Shown: positions 1-7,424, counted from the stretch's first letter. The stretch: DNA of 15,078 nucleotides from MD308 sp051888795 (GCA_051888795.1 JBJFCD010000093.1:1-15078), one strand, 5' to 3'. The notes: a model not told the origin generated them from the letters alone. A program made the numbers and translations.

Positions 1-711
1 CTGTATCGCTCTGTCAACGAATTCCGCCGTGCCTTCTCCTGCTGCCTTGTCAATATTTTCTGTAAATTCTCCTCCGCCGGAGTACATACTTCCAAGACCG
101 CTCAGGATCTCATTTGTACAGGTATAATAATTCTTCGTAATGTAATCCTTAAGTTTCTGTACCTGTGCCTGTACTTCTTCTGCTTCCGGATCCTTTTCCT
201 TCATCTTCCCAAATTCTGCAAAAATCTCCATGAGACCTGATCCAAGCACTTTTTCCTCCTCCGGAGTGCGGTCTTTACTTTTCTTTTCATATTCCTTATA
301 TGCTTCCGTCTGCCCCCATGTAGCCTTTACCTGCTTTGCATACTCATCAATCTTTGATGTATCAAATGCTGAAAAATCCAATTTATTCACTCCTATCGCT
401 TTTATTCCACAGGCAAGATCAATGAGATTCTCCAGATGTTCCTTCTGAAGCTTCAGTAATTTTATCTGCTGTTCCAAAATATTGTTTCTGTCATGACTGG
501 AACTGTCAAGAATTACTTTAATCTCTTTCAATGAAAATCTAAGTTCACGAAATAACAGGATTGACTGCAAACGTTCCAGATTTGTATCGTCATACAAACG
601 GTAGCCCGCTCCTGTCACCTGCGCAGGGTGAAGAAGGCCAATCCTGTCATAATAATGCAAGGTCCGTATACTGACTCCTGATAATCTGCTCACTTCATGT
701 ACTGTTTTCAT
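1..711 (-). CDS. MerR-family transcriptional regulator with TipAS ligand-binding domain (3' end cut by window edge)
   Basis: Likely a cytoplasmic, drug- or metabolite-sensing activator of the TipA/Mta type. I translated 237 codons; the frame is still open at base 1 and probably lacks only the last few residues, as relatives are about 250 long. The winged HTH covers residues 2 to 70, with the MerR-typical segments SIRTLHYYDRIGLLHP and GYRLYD. A charged helix (about 75 to 105) would form the dimer coiled coil. Residues about 115 to 237 match the all-helical TipAS antibiotic-binding fold, ending GTAEFVDRAIQ. Two in-frame ATGs exist (717 and 711). The AGGGAGG at 720-726 is only 2 bases from the first but 8 from the second, so 711 is chosen. 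It lies 90 bases downstream of the purine permease and has its own MerR-style promoter, so autoregulation is likely. The effector and target genes cannot be read from the window. Confidence 0.93.
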   Translation of the reverse strand, partial: MKTVHEVSRLSGVSIRTLHYYDRIGLLHPAQVTGAGYRLYDDTNLERLQSILLFRELRFSLKEIKVILDSSSHDRNNILEQQIKLLKLQKEHLENLIDLACGIKAIGVNKLDFSAFDTSKIDEYAKQVKATWGQTEAYKEYEKKSKDRTPEEEKVLGSGLMEIFAEFGKMKEKDPEAEEVQAQVQKLKDYITKNYYTCTNEILSGLGSMYSGGGEFTENIDKAAGEGTAEFVDRAIQ

Positions 712-736
712 CCTCATTACCTCCCTGTGTAATGAT

Positions 737-767
737 AGCATAAACTATGACGTAATGTAGGAGTCAA
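737..767 (-). promoter_or_regulatory. MerR-type promoter with 19-bp spacer
   Basis: On the minus strand TTGACT (762-767) and TATGCT (737-742) are separated by exactly 19 bases. Sigma-A promoters normally have 17. A 19-bp spacer is the hallmark of promoters that MerR-family proteins activate by untwisting DNA. The spacer holds a partial dyad, CTA-N10-TAG. The regulator starts about 25 bases downstream, so the site probably serves autoregulation. Confidence 0.65.
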
Positions 768-801
768 TACCATTTGCTTAATTTTTCTCAATTAAAATCA
801 T

Positions 802-2133
802 TTACGCTTCTATTTTATCTACTTCCATGTTTTGAGGTAAAATCAAATTCAGTATGATAGCCGCTACAAATACAACTGCAACTACATTTGCCGAGAACAC
901 AGACTGAACCATCTCAGGGAAAGCATTCCAAAGATCAATTTCACTTGCCGCAGTAAATCCTATACCAATAGACAGTGAAAGTGCTGCAATTGTAATATTT
1001 CTCTGTGTAAATCCTGCTTTGGCAACCATCTGCATACCTGATGTAAGAATTGTACCGAACATCATAATCGTACATCCACCTAATACTGAATCCGGCAAGG
1101 ATGCAAAGAAATTTCCAACCGGAGGAAGCAAACCTGCAATGATCATGCAGGCAGCACCCGTCATAATCGTAAATCGATTCACAACCTTTGTCATCGCAAT
1201 CAACCCGACATTCTGTGAAAACGATGTTACAGGAGGACAGCCAAACAGTGAAGAAATGGCTGATGCAAAACCGTCACATCCAAGAGAACCTGAGATTTCT
1301 CTGTCTGTAATTTCTCTATCCAATCCTGTCGCTACCATCGCTGATGTATCTCCGATTGTCTCAGCTGCGGATACCAGGTAAATAATACAAACCGAAATGA
1401 TTGCTCCCGCATGAAATTGCGGTGCATACGGAAGTAATCTTGGCAAAGAAATAAAGCCACCGGAAAAGATTACTGACAAATCTACTTTCCCCATAAAAAT
1501 TGCAACCACATAACCAACAATCAACCCAGCCAAAACAGACAGTTGTTTTAAATAACCTTTTGCAAAACAATTCCATACAAGGCATACCGCCAACGTAATG
1601 GTTCCTAACAATAGATTTTGTGGTGATCCAAAATCTTCATTATATCCGCCCCCAAAGGACCTTGCTCCCACTGAAAATAAAGAAAATCCAATAGCTGTTA
1701 CTACAGAAGCCGCTACAATCGGAGAGATGATCTTTCTCCAGTATTTGGCAAGAAGTCCCAGCGTTCCTTCAAAAATACCTCCAACAAGAACGGCACCCAT
1801 TACCGCCGGATATCCATAATTAACAGCAACCGTACTTAAAACCGTTACAAAAGTAAAACTTACTCCCATTACAATCGGAAGCCCCGAACCAACTTTCCAG
1901 ACCGGATAAAGCTGAATCAAAGTAGCAATACCTGCAACAAACATTGCATTCTGAAGCAAGATTGCTATCTCTTCCTGAGAAAGTCCTCCTGCCGCTGCAA
2001 TAATGGTAATCGGTGTCAGATTTGCGACAAACATCGCCAAAATATGCTGCAATCCAAACGGAATTGCCTTTGCGACCGGAACCCGGCCCTCTAACTGGTA
2101 AATGTTATTTACACTGCTGGTTTTCTTTTTCAT
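802..2133 (-). CDS. NCS2-family purine (xanthine/urate-type) permease
   Basis: A 443-residue polytopic inner-membrane transporter of the nucleobase/ascorbate (NCS2, Xan_ur_permease) family, taking up a purine base with a proton or cation. The length is normal. The two core signatures are present: AAETIGD (E258), and the family signature QNVGLIAMTK (Q307, N308, G310, T315, K316). In the characterised branches, QNxG is found in xanthine/urate carriers such as XanQ and PbuX, while uracil carriers such as UraA carry ENxG; this points to xanthine or urate rather than uracil. D287 in the CDGFASA segment corresponds to the conserved aspartate of the family. The RBS is AGAGGA, 8 bases before the ATG. 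It starts 46 bases after the DUF3021 gene, so it could be read from the LytTR operon, but the gap is AT-rich and could hold a promoter. There is no room for a purine riboswitch in the gap. Confidence 0.93.
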   Translation of the reverse strand: MKKKTSSVNNIYQLEGRVPVAKAIPFGLQHILAMFVANLTPITIIAAAGGLSQEEIAILLQNAMFVAGIATLIQLYPVWKVGSGLPIVMGVSFTFVTVLSTVAVNYGYPAVMGAVLVGGIFEGTLGLLAKYWRKIISPIVAASVVTAIGFSLFSVGARSFGGGYNEDFGSPQNLLLGTITLAVCLVWNCFAKGYLKQLSVLAGLIVGYVVAIFMGKVDLSVIFSGGFISLPRLLPYAPQFHAGAIISVCIIYLVSAAETIGDTSAMVATGLDREITDREISGSLGCDGFASAISSLFGCPPVTSFSQNVGLIAMTKVVNRFTIMTGAACMIIAGLLPPVGNFFASLPDSVLGGCTIMMFGTILTSGMQMVAKAGFTQRNITIAALSLSIGIGFTAASEIDLWNAFPEMVQSVFSANVVAVVFVAAIILNLILPQNMEVDKIEA

Positions 2134-2179
2134 ACATTTTTCCTCTTTCGTTATAATTTTTTCTTTACTATACTATAGG

Positions 2180-2635
2180 TTATTTTTCCTTGAGTTTCTT
2201 TAACGCCTGCGCCAGCTTTTTATTTTCAGCATCTTCGGCTAACTTTTTGATTCCTACACTTATTGCCGAGCAAACGATAAAAGAGATCAAAAATCCAATC
2301 CAAGCTCCAACATTTCCCATTGGGAACCATGAAAAAAGCGCAACTGTTACACAAATTGTTCCAAAAAACATAATATTTCTAATAATCATTTGCATATTTT
2401 TGATCCATTTATCCGTCAAAAATGCAACCTGCGAGATTGTGATGATGATTGACAATATAAACACTTGAATAAGCGTTTGAATTGACAACCCTTTATTTCC
2501 AAGCGAATAAAGAGACGAAACGCCATTTACATTTTCCCCTATCAAAAGGGTAAAAACTACAAAAATAGTTACTATAATTCCATAGGTCGCAAAAAGTTGT
2601 CCCAGATAATTAAAAATTGTTTTATTGTCTTCCAT
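2180..2635 (-). CDS. DUF3021 family four-helix membrane protein, probable partner/inhibitor of the LytTR regulator
   Basis: A 151-residue membrane protein with four hydrophobic segments (about 15-33, 51-72, 84-102, 108-128) and a lysine-rich cytoplasmic tail. This is the layout of DUF3021 proteins, which are regularly encoded next to stand-alone LytTR regulators. In LytTR regulatory systems such as HdrRM and BrsRM of Streptococcus mutans, the membrane protein restrains its cognate regulator. That role is inferred here from position and topology. A GTG at 2638 would add one residue, but GGGGG lies 7 bases before the ATG at 2635 and only 4 before the GTG, so the ATG is preferred. The ATG overlaps the LytTR stop as TGATG, implying translational coupling and a fixed ratio of the two proteins. 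Confidence 0.85.
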   Translation of the reverse strand: MEDNKTIFNYLGQLFATYGIIVTIFVVFTLLIGENVNGVSSLYSLGNKGLSIQTLIQVFILSIIITISQVAFLTDKWIKNMQMIIRNIMFFGTICVTVALFSWFPMGNVGAWIGFLISFIVCSAISVGIKKLAEDAENKKLAQALKKLKEK

Positions 2636-3075
2636 CACTTTACCCCCAAACGCTTTCTTAATTCATCTGCATACATGCGGGATACTATAATCTGTTCACC
2701 ATTAATGAGCGTTACTCGTATCTTTCTATTAATGTCTGCCTTTAAACTTTGTATCTTTTTAAGATTTATAATGCTCGTTTTACTAATCCGAATAAATCCT
2801 TGTTCTAAAAGTTCCTGTTCTACCTCATAAAGCCTAAGGTCAATTTCGAAAGAATCATCCCTCGTATAGACAAATGTGTTTCGTTCCACTGCTTCTATGT
2901 ACAGTATCTGATCCGTATCCAGAAGAACTATTTCATCGTCCTTTTTTACAGCTATCTGCATATTAATCATACGCAGAAAGGAAATCATTTTCTCAATATC
3001 CTGCGTAAGCTTTGGCGCTTTTATTTCCACCGCTATATCAGCATATTTTTCATCAATATCAATCTCTATCTTCAT
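2635..3075 (-). CDS. Stand-alone LytTR-domain DNA-binding transcriptional regulator
   Basis: A 146-residue regulator without a phosphoacceptor receiver domain. Residues 1 to about 44 are a short N-terminal extension. Residues about 45 to 144 form a LytTR domain, with the conserved blocks ILYIEAVERNTFVYT, GFIRISKTSIINLKKI and IIVSRMYADELRKRL. LytTR domains bind pairs of direct repeats about two helical turns apart; such a pair sits upstream of the first gene of this operon. Its ATG directly abuts the permease stop (TAAATG), with AAGGA 9 to 10 bases upstream, and its own stop overlaps the DUF3021 start. With no receiver, activity is presumably controlled by the DUF3021 protein rather than by phosphorylation; this is inference from known LytTR regulatory systems. 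Confidence 0.93.
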   Translation of the reverse strand: MKIEIDIDEKYADIAVEIKAPKLTQDIEKMISFLRMINMQIAVKKDDEIVLLDTDQILYIEAVERNTFVYTRDDSFEIDLRLYEVEQELLEQGFIRISKTSIINLKKIQSLKADINRKIRVTLINGEQIIVSRMYADELRKRLGVK

Positions 3076-3762
3076 TTATTCAAGTCCTTTTTTCTTAAAA
3101 GCCACACAAAATAGTACAATCAAAATAACCGCATTAATGAGAAGTACAAGATATGTTTCCCGTGAAAGACTTGTAATAGGCATTTCATTTAAACAAACCT
3201 TAAGCTGCTCTGTAAAAATAATTTTTGCAAACTTTTCAATGGTACTATTAAACGTTGCGAGCATTGGTAAAAATGAAAGAATCATCATTACCGGCATAAC
3301 AAGTGAAGTGGATCCCATCTGATTTTCAGCAAAAATACCGATACATGCACCTGCAACAATAGATATCACAAAACCAATTCCCATAATCAGCATGTACACC
3401 ACTCTGTCCTGTCCTCGAAATCCGATTGCCATGACTCCTGCACCAATCATACATATGAACCAGACATACACCCCAACACCAAATAAATACTGCCATGGCT
3501 TTACATTGGCCATTAGTAAGACCCTGAGAGTATTCTTTTCTTTTTCCTCAGCAATAATCGCAGTAACTGCTGTAAGAGGCGCCATTCCTATATACATGAC
3601 AGAAAACAATTTTGTAAAATACAGTTCAGGCATTCCCTCCACATGAATTGCATTTTCCATAATAATCGTCAAAATCGGTAATAATATAAACTGTATCAAA
3701 ATCGTTTTATTCTTTATTGTATCTTTTAATTGTTTCTTTATGATAATCATACTATTTCGCAT
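3076..3762 (-). CDS. ABC-2 type transporter permease
   Basis: A 228-residue membrane subunit of an exporter, with about six hydrophobic segments (roughly 21-36, 50-70, 93-114, 122-145, 152-170, 204-222). After the second segment comes the cytoplasmic motif AEEKEKNTLRVLLMANV (71-87). It matches the EExxxGTLexLL-like coupling region of ABC-2 permeases that contacts the ATPase. The ATG directly follows the ATPase stop (TAAATG) and a perfect AGGAGG lies 8 bases upstream inside the ATPase 3' end. The substrate is unknown; antimicrobial peptide, lipid or drug export is typical where such permeases are controlled by LytTR regulators. Like most ABC-2 subunits of this size it would work as a dimer with two copies of the ATPase. 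Confidence 0.9.
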   Translation of the reverse strand: MRNSMIIIKKQLKDTIKNKTILIQFILLPILTIIMENAIHVEGMPELYFTKLFSVMYIGMAPLTAVTAIIAEEKEKNTLRVLLMANVKPWQYLFGVGVYVWFICMIGAGVMAIGFRGQDRVVYMLIMGIGFVISIVAGACIGIFAENQMGSTSLVMPVMMILSFLPMLATFNSTIEKFAKIIFTEQLKVCLNEMPITSLSRETYLVLLINAVILIVLFCVAFKKKGLE

Positions 3763-4611
3763 TTATTCTTCCTCCTGAAGTTTTCTTCCTGTTAATTCCA
3801 AAAATACTGTTTCAAGGTTTGGTTCCGATGAATGAATCGCCTCAATCTTATTTTCCTTCATCAGCTCATAAATCTTCTCAGCCGAATCAGAACCATGTTG
3901 CAATTCCACATCTTCACCTGTTATTAAATGCAATAGAACTTTTTTCTTATGATTATATTTTAAACATATGTCAGAGGGTCTGCCAACCTCAACAATCTCG
4001 CCATCGTTTAATAAAGCTACCGTATCACAAAGCTTCGCAGCCTCCCCCATATTATGTGTTGTGAGAAAAATAGTGCAGCCTTCCATTTTCTTTTCAATAA
4101 TCAGTTTATGAATCATATTCATAGACTTCGGATCTAAACCACTGGTAGGCTCATCTAAGAAAATTACTTTTGGAGAATGCATAAATACTCTTGCAAGTCT
4201 TAGTCTTGCTTCCATTCCTTTTGATAGATTAGATGCAGACCTTTTTTCTGCGTCTTCAAGACCTACATATTTCAAAATCTCTTTCACTCTGCTATGCCCA
4301 ATTCCATAAATGTCTGCAAATATTTTTAAATTATCAGAACATGACAGCCTTTCATATACACCAAATTGATCCATCATAATTCCGATTTTTTTCTTGTCAT
4401 CACCGGTAAGCTTATGAACACTTTTATTAAGAATCTCTATTTCACCACTGTCAAATGATAATTGATCCGTAAGGATTTTAATCAGCGTTGTTTTTCCTGC
4501 TCCCGATGGTCCAAGCAATCCAAAAATCTGCCCATCAGGTATCTCAAAATCTATACCGTTTAGTACTTTTTTATCACCAAAAGTCTTATGAACATTTTTG
4601 CACTTTATCAT
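3763..4611 (-). CDS. ABC transporter ATP-binding protein
   Basis: A 282-residue ATPase, first gene of the LytTR operon. Visible motifs are Walker A GPSGAGKT (34-41), Q-loop Q82, signature LSKGM (129-133), Walker B VIFLDEP (149-155, with E154 as catalytic base), D-loop SGLD (157-160) and switch histidine H186. The signature is LSKGM instead of LSGGQ; substitutions at these positions are tolerated in exporter ATPases, so activity is likely. Residues after about 215 form a C-terminal extension ending LETVFLELTGRKL, as in ABC-2 drug and peptide exporter ATPases. AGGGAGG lies about 10 bases before the ATG. An extended -10 promoter and a pair of 21-bp-spaced repeats lie upstream, consistent with control by the LytTR protein encoded two genes downstream. 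Confidence 0.94.
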   Translation of the reverse strand: MIKCKNVHKTFGDKKVLNGIDFEIPDGQIFGLLGPSGAGKTTLIKILTDQLSFDSGEIEILNKSVHKLTGDDKKKIGIMMDQFGVYERLSCSDNLKIFADIYGIGHSRVKEILKYVGLEDAEKRSASNLSKGMEARLRLARVFMHSPKVIFLDEPTSGLDPKSMNMIHKLIIEKKMEGCTIFLTTHNMGEAAKLCDTVALLNDGEIVEVGRPSDICLKYNHKKKVLLHLITGEDVELQHGSDSAEKIYELMKENKIEAIHSSEPNLETVFLELTGRKLQEEE

Positions 4612-4644
4612 GCTTTATGCGCCTCCCTGTTACTTGATGAACAA

Positions 4645-4673
4645 AGATTAGCAAACAAAATCATGATAAACAA
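4645..4673 (-). promoter_or_regulatory. Probable promoter of the ABC/LytTR operon
   Basis: On the minus strand TTGTTT (4668-4673) is followed after 17 bases by TAATCT (4645-4650). The bases just before the latter read TGC, giving an extended -10 (TGnTAATCT). The weak -35 fits a promoter that needs an activator. The start codon follows 34 bases downstream of the -10. Confidence 0.4.
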
Positions 4674-4685
4674 TATAGATTAACG

Positions 4686-4716
4686 TAAGTTGCCAATCTG
4701 CACGCATATGTTGCCA
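4686..4716 (-). promoter_or_regulatory. Candidate LytTR operator: two direct repeats 21 bp apart
   Basis: On the plus strand TAAGTTGCCA (4686-4695) and TATGTTGCCA (4707-4716) agree in 9 of 10 bases and are spaced 21 bp start to start, that is two helical turns on one face of DNA. LytTR regulators such as AgrA, HdrR and BrsR bind direct repeats of about 9 bp with this geometry. The proximal repeat ends 12 bases upstream of the proposed -35, a usual activator position. An overlapping 9-mer, TACGTTAAT on the minus strand (4679-4687), fits the AgrA half-site consensus. Assignment to the LytTR protein encoded in this operon is inference. Confidence 0.5.
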
Positions 4717-4751
4717 CATACTGCATTTGCAGCTTATACCGGGGTTCTGTT

Positions 4752-6128
4752 TTAACTGTGAACTCGAGACAGCAACGCGACTGTCTCAATATGGTAAGTT
4801 CCAGGGAATAAATCCACGCATGCTATCTTTTCCACCTTATATCCACGTCCCTGCAGCATCTCAAGATCTCTGGCTAAACTGGTCGGTTTACATGCAATAT
4901 ACACCATCTTATCTACTCCAAATCGGATAATCTTCTCAAGCGCTTTCGGATTCACACCGTCTCTCGGTGGATCAAGCATAATAAGATCCGGCACTTCTCC
5001 AAGCTCATCAATCACCTTCAATACGTCTCCTGCCCAGAAGGTACAGTTATCCAGTCCATTCAACTTCGCATTCTCTCTTGCCGCTTCCACCGCCTCTTCA
5101 ACGATTTCCACACCCACAACTTTTTTCGCTACAGGCGCAAGAATCTGGGCAATGGTTCCGGTTCCGCTGTACAGATCAAAAACGACCTTATCTTTTGTGG
5201 AACCCATGTAATCTCTGGCAATCTGATAAAGCACCTCAGCTCCAAGAGAATTTGTCTGGAAAAAGGAAAACGGTGTAATCTTAAATTTCAGTCCAAGGAG
5301 TTCCTCGTAGAAATAGTTCTGTCCGTAAAGAACCGTTGTTCCTTCATCTTTTACCACATCCGCCACACTGTCATTTTTTGTATGGAGAATACCTGCTAAC
5401 TTTCCATCCAGTGTAAGGGATAGAAGTCTCTCTTTCCATCCCTCCAGAACATTTTCAGAAATCTCACTTGTGGTTACAAGATCCACAAGAATCTCTTCCG
5501 TCTTCACTGCTTTTCTCACTAACAGATGACGGAAAATGCCGGTATGTCTCATGCGGTGATAATAAGGGAGCCCCGTCTCTCTTGCAAACTCTAAAGTCGC
5601 AGAAAGAATCTTCCGATAATCTTCATCCACAATCCGGCAGTCTGTCACATTTACAATGTCATGAAAGCTCCCTCTCTTGTGCATTCCAAGTGCCAGTGGG
5701 CCGTCTTTATACTCATCCCCAAAGGAAAACTCCATCTTGTTGCGGTAAGCTTCCTTCACCGGGCTTTCTTTCACACCCTGCCAAAGATAATCTCCGTTCA
5801 CAGCCTCATCCATCATCTTTTTGATCTGTGCCTCTTTCATCTTCACCTGTTCTTCATACGGAAGATTCTGATAAGTACACCCGCCACACTGTCCGAAATG
5901 AGGACATGCCGGCTCTATTTCCAGAGTTGAACTTTCCGTCACTTCAACAATACGACCTTCTGCTTTGCCCTGGCGCACTTTATTTACGGAAAATTTTACC
6001 TTCTGCCCCGGCACTCCGTTTTTTACAATCACACATTTATCTTCTTCAGGTAGGAATACCTTCCCTTTATTCGGGAAATCCACTGATTCGATGATTCCCT
6101 CGTATACCTGTCCTTTTTTCATAATCAT
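4752..6128 (-). CDS. rlmD: 23S rRNA (uracil-C5)-methyltransferase, TrmA/RlmCD family
   Basis: A 458-residue SAM-dependent enzyme that makes 5-methyluridine in 23S rRNA. In many Firmicutes one such enzyme (RlmCD) modifies both U747 and U1939; which sites are used cannot be told here, so the symbol is provisional. Residues 1 to about 62 form a TRAM RNA-binding domain. Cysteines C75, C81, C84 and C164 give the iron-sulfur cluster pattern of RlmD. The SAM-binding loop is FDLYSGTGT (317-325), followed by GVEIVEEAVEAA, the LDPPRDG motif (385-391) and the catalytic cysteine C413 in IACKPTSLARDL. E448 in HIETV is the conserved general base. ATG 6128 and ATG 6122 are both possible; AAAGGA lies 4 and 10 bases from them respectively. 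The gene begins only 10 bases after the NYN/OST-HTH gene stop, so the two are probably cotranscribed. Confidence 0.93.
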   Translation of the reverse strand: MIMKKGQVYEGIIESVDFPNKGKVFLPEEDKCVIVKNGVPGQKVKFSVNKVRQGKAEGRIVEVTESSTLEIEPACPHFGQCGGCTYQNLPYEEQVKMKEAQIKKMMDEAVNGDYLWQGVKESPVKEAYRNKMEFSFGDEYKDGPLALGMHKRGSFHDIVNVTDCRIVDEDYRKILSATLEFARETGLPYYHRMRHTGIFRHLLVRKAVKTEEILVDLVTTSEISENVLEGWKERLLSLTLDGKLAGILHTKNDSVADVVKDEGTTVLYGQNYFYEELLGLKFKITPFSFFQTNSLGAEVLYQIARDYMGSTKDKVVFDLYSGTGTIAQILAPVAKKVVGVEIVEEAVEAARENAKLNGLDNCTFWAGDVLKVIDELGEVPDLIMLDPPRDGVNPKALEKIIRFGVDKMVYIACKPTSLARDLEMLQGRGYKVEKIACVDLFPGTYHIETVALLSRVHS

Positions 6129-6138
6129 TGAATCCTTT

Positions 6139-7062
6139 CTATTCTACGTATTTTGCCTTTAATATAGTTCCATCTTTTTCAATCTTCATGTGTATAATGC
6201 TTTTCACATACTGATTGAACTGGGAATATCCATAGCTTCCTATCTTAAAATCCTTGTATTTCTCATACACTTTGTTTCCCAGAATACTAAGCTCAATCCC
6301 ATTTTTCCCGGCTTCTTTCACAAGCTTCAAGACATATTTATCCACATCTTCCTTGCGGCCTCTGTCCTCCTTCAAGGTGACAGAGACAAAATTTCCCTTC
6401 TTCACCAAAGCGATTCTTGGAAATTCCTCCAGAAATTTGGAAAGCATATTGTAGCCATAGCTTCGCACGTCAAAATCTGGATGTAAACTTACCAGTCGAC
6501 TTCCCACCTCGCCAAGTCCGGTCTGGCGGTTATCGTCCTGATTTTCCAGAATCATCTGCACAACTTCATCCTCAATCTTTTCTTTGCTGAGTGTATTCTG
6601 AGATTCCTCCGCCTCACCCGGCGCCTGCTCATTTAACAGGTTTTCCAGAATCGTAAATTTATCGCATGCTTTTCGAAATGGCTCCGGCGTCTTATTTTCC
6701 CCCATACCGATCACCATCTTGCCACTTTCTCTAAGCCGACTCACTAGCCTTGTAAAATCGCTGTCACTGGATACGATGCAAAATCCATCCACATCATGCG
6801 CATACAAAATATCCATGGCATCTATGATCATCGCCGAATCCGTGGCGTTCTTTCCATAAGTGTAACTGAACTGCTGAATCGGCATAATCGAATTTTTCAA
6901 AAGCTCGTCCTTCCAACTGGAATTCTGAGTATTCGTCCAGTCCCCGTAAATCCTCTTATATGTGATATTTCCGTACTTCGATAACTCCGTCAATATCGGT
7001 TTAATATATTTTGCTGAAACATTATCCGCATCAATCAGCAAAGCAAAACATTGTCCGTCCAT
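6139..7062 (-). CDS. NYN-domain (PIN-like) putative ribonuclease with two OST-HTH/LOTUS domains
   Basis: A 307-residue putative RNA-processing protein. The N-terminal NYN domain (residues 3 to about 142) keeps the acidic residues expected for a metal-dependent PIN-like RNase: D11 and D13 in LLIDADN, D75 in ATDSAMIIDAMD with D81 and D84, and D100 and D102 in SSDSDF. A linker rich in E and Q follows. Two LOTUS/OST-HTH-like modules come next (about 162-231 and 238-306), each with the RSYGYNMLSKF or GSYGYSQFNQY pattern. LOTUS domains bind RNA, including G-rich or G4 RNA in eukaryotic homologues. An upstream ATG at 7080 is in frame, but a perfect AAGGAG lies 7 bases before the ATG at 7062 and the 7080 codon falls inside a hairpin, so 7062 is preferred. 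Coupling to the rRNA methyltransferase gene suggests an RNA-metabolism operon. Targets are unknown. Confidence 0.9.
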   Translation of the reverse strand: MDGQCFALLIDADNVSAKYIKPILTELSKYGNITYKRIYGDWTNTQNSSWKDELLKNSIMPIQQFSYTYGKNATDSAMIIDAMDILYAHDVDGFCIVSSDSDFTRLVSRLRESGKMVIGMGENKTPEPFRKACDKFTILENLLNEQAPGEAEESQNTLSKEKIEDEVVQMILENQDDNRQTGLGEVGSRLVSLHPDFDVRSYGYNMLSKFLEEFPRIALVKKGNFVSVTLKEDRGRKEDVDKYVLKLVKEAGKNGIELSILGNKVYEKYKDFKIGSYGYSQFNQYVKSIIHMKIEKDGTILKAKYVE

Positions 7063-7078
7063 TTTCCTACTCCTTATC

Positions 7079-7115
7079 ATGATAAAAGCAGGCCAGAAGC
7101 CTGCTTATTTATCAT
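7079..7115 (-). terminator. Strong hairpin between the small membrane protein gene and the NYN gene; terminator or attenuator
   Basis: AAGCAGGC (7086-7093) pairs with GCCTGCTT (7099-7106) around a 5-base loop. The stem can extend through ATGATAAA and TTTATCAT on the outside. On the minus strand the GC-rich stem is followed by TTTT and then ATCATG, a short T tract. It lies 19 bases before the NYN start and overlaps a 12-bp palindrome (7074-7085) that abuts the AAGGAG. It may therefore terminate the upstream transcript, or modulate read-through or translation of the NYN gene. Confidence 0.5.
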
Positions 7116-7134
7116 GTGTTATTACTACTACATA

Positions 7135-7377
7135 CTATACCTGATCTTCCTCATTAAAGAAGTCATCATCGAAATCGTCCTCAAAATCCTCTTCGAAATC
7201 CTCCAAATAATCAGGTGTAAAGAAACAGTATACTGCGTATGCGATTGCAGCTACAGCAGCCACAGCTCCGATAATAGCCAGTATCCAGAGAACTGTCTTT
7301 GCCTGTTTTTCTTCTTCTTTCTTATTTAACAGGTCATTCAGTCTTGTTGTAGCAATAATCTCTTCTACTCTGCTCAT
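7135..7377 (-). CDS. Small single-pass membrane protein with acidic DF-repeat tail, function unknown
   Basis: An 80-residue protein. The N-terminus is charged (MSRVEEIIATTRLNDLLNKK) and is followed by KEEEKQ, one alanine-rich transmembrane helix (about 36-55) and a very acidic tail. From about residue 60 the tail is a four-residue repeat, xxDF, read as EDF-EEDF-EDDF-DDDF. I recall similar short proteins as common in Lachnospiraceae but know no function. An in-frame ATG at 7401 would add eight residues. AAAGGA lies 9 bases before the ATG at 7377, which also gives the more natural N-terminus, so the shorter form is preferred. An extended -10 lies about 50 bases upstream and a hairpin follows the stop, suggesting a mainly monocistronic gene. 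Confidence 0.75.
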   Translation of the reverse strand: MSRVEEIIATTRLNDLLNKKEEEKQAKTVLWILAIIGAVAAVAAIAYAVYCFFTPDYLEDFEEDFEDDFDDDFFNEEDQV

Positions 7378-7424
7378 GTTTCCACGTCCTTTCCCATGCA
7401 TATAGCATGTTCATCATTTGGTAT

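Noticed and set aside
774..798. Terminator after the purine permease (TTAATT/AATTAA inverted repeat)
   Set aside because: The stem is entirely A/T, short, and lacks a following T tract.
2134..2179. Purine riboswitch or PurR box before the purine permease
   Set aside because: The gap is only 46 bases, too short for the aptamer, and no matching operator sequence is visible.
230..6486. Plus-strand open frames of 60 to 120 codons across the left and middle parts
   Set aside because: They lie antisense to clear minus-strand genes, have no family motifs and no convincing RBS, and their composition is that of reverse-complement shadows.
7063..7080. ATG at 7080 as the start of the NYN gene
   Set aside because: It lies within a hairpin and has no RBS, while AAGGAG is ideally placed for the ATG at 7062.
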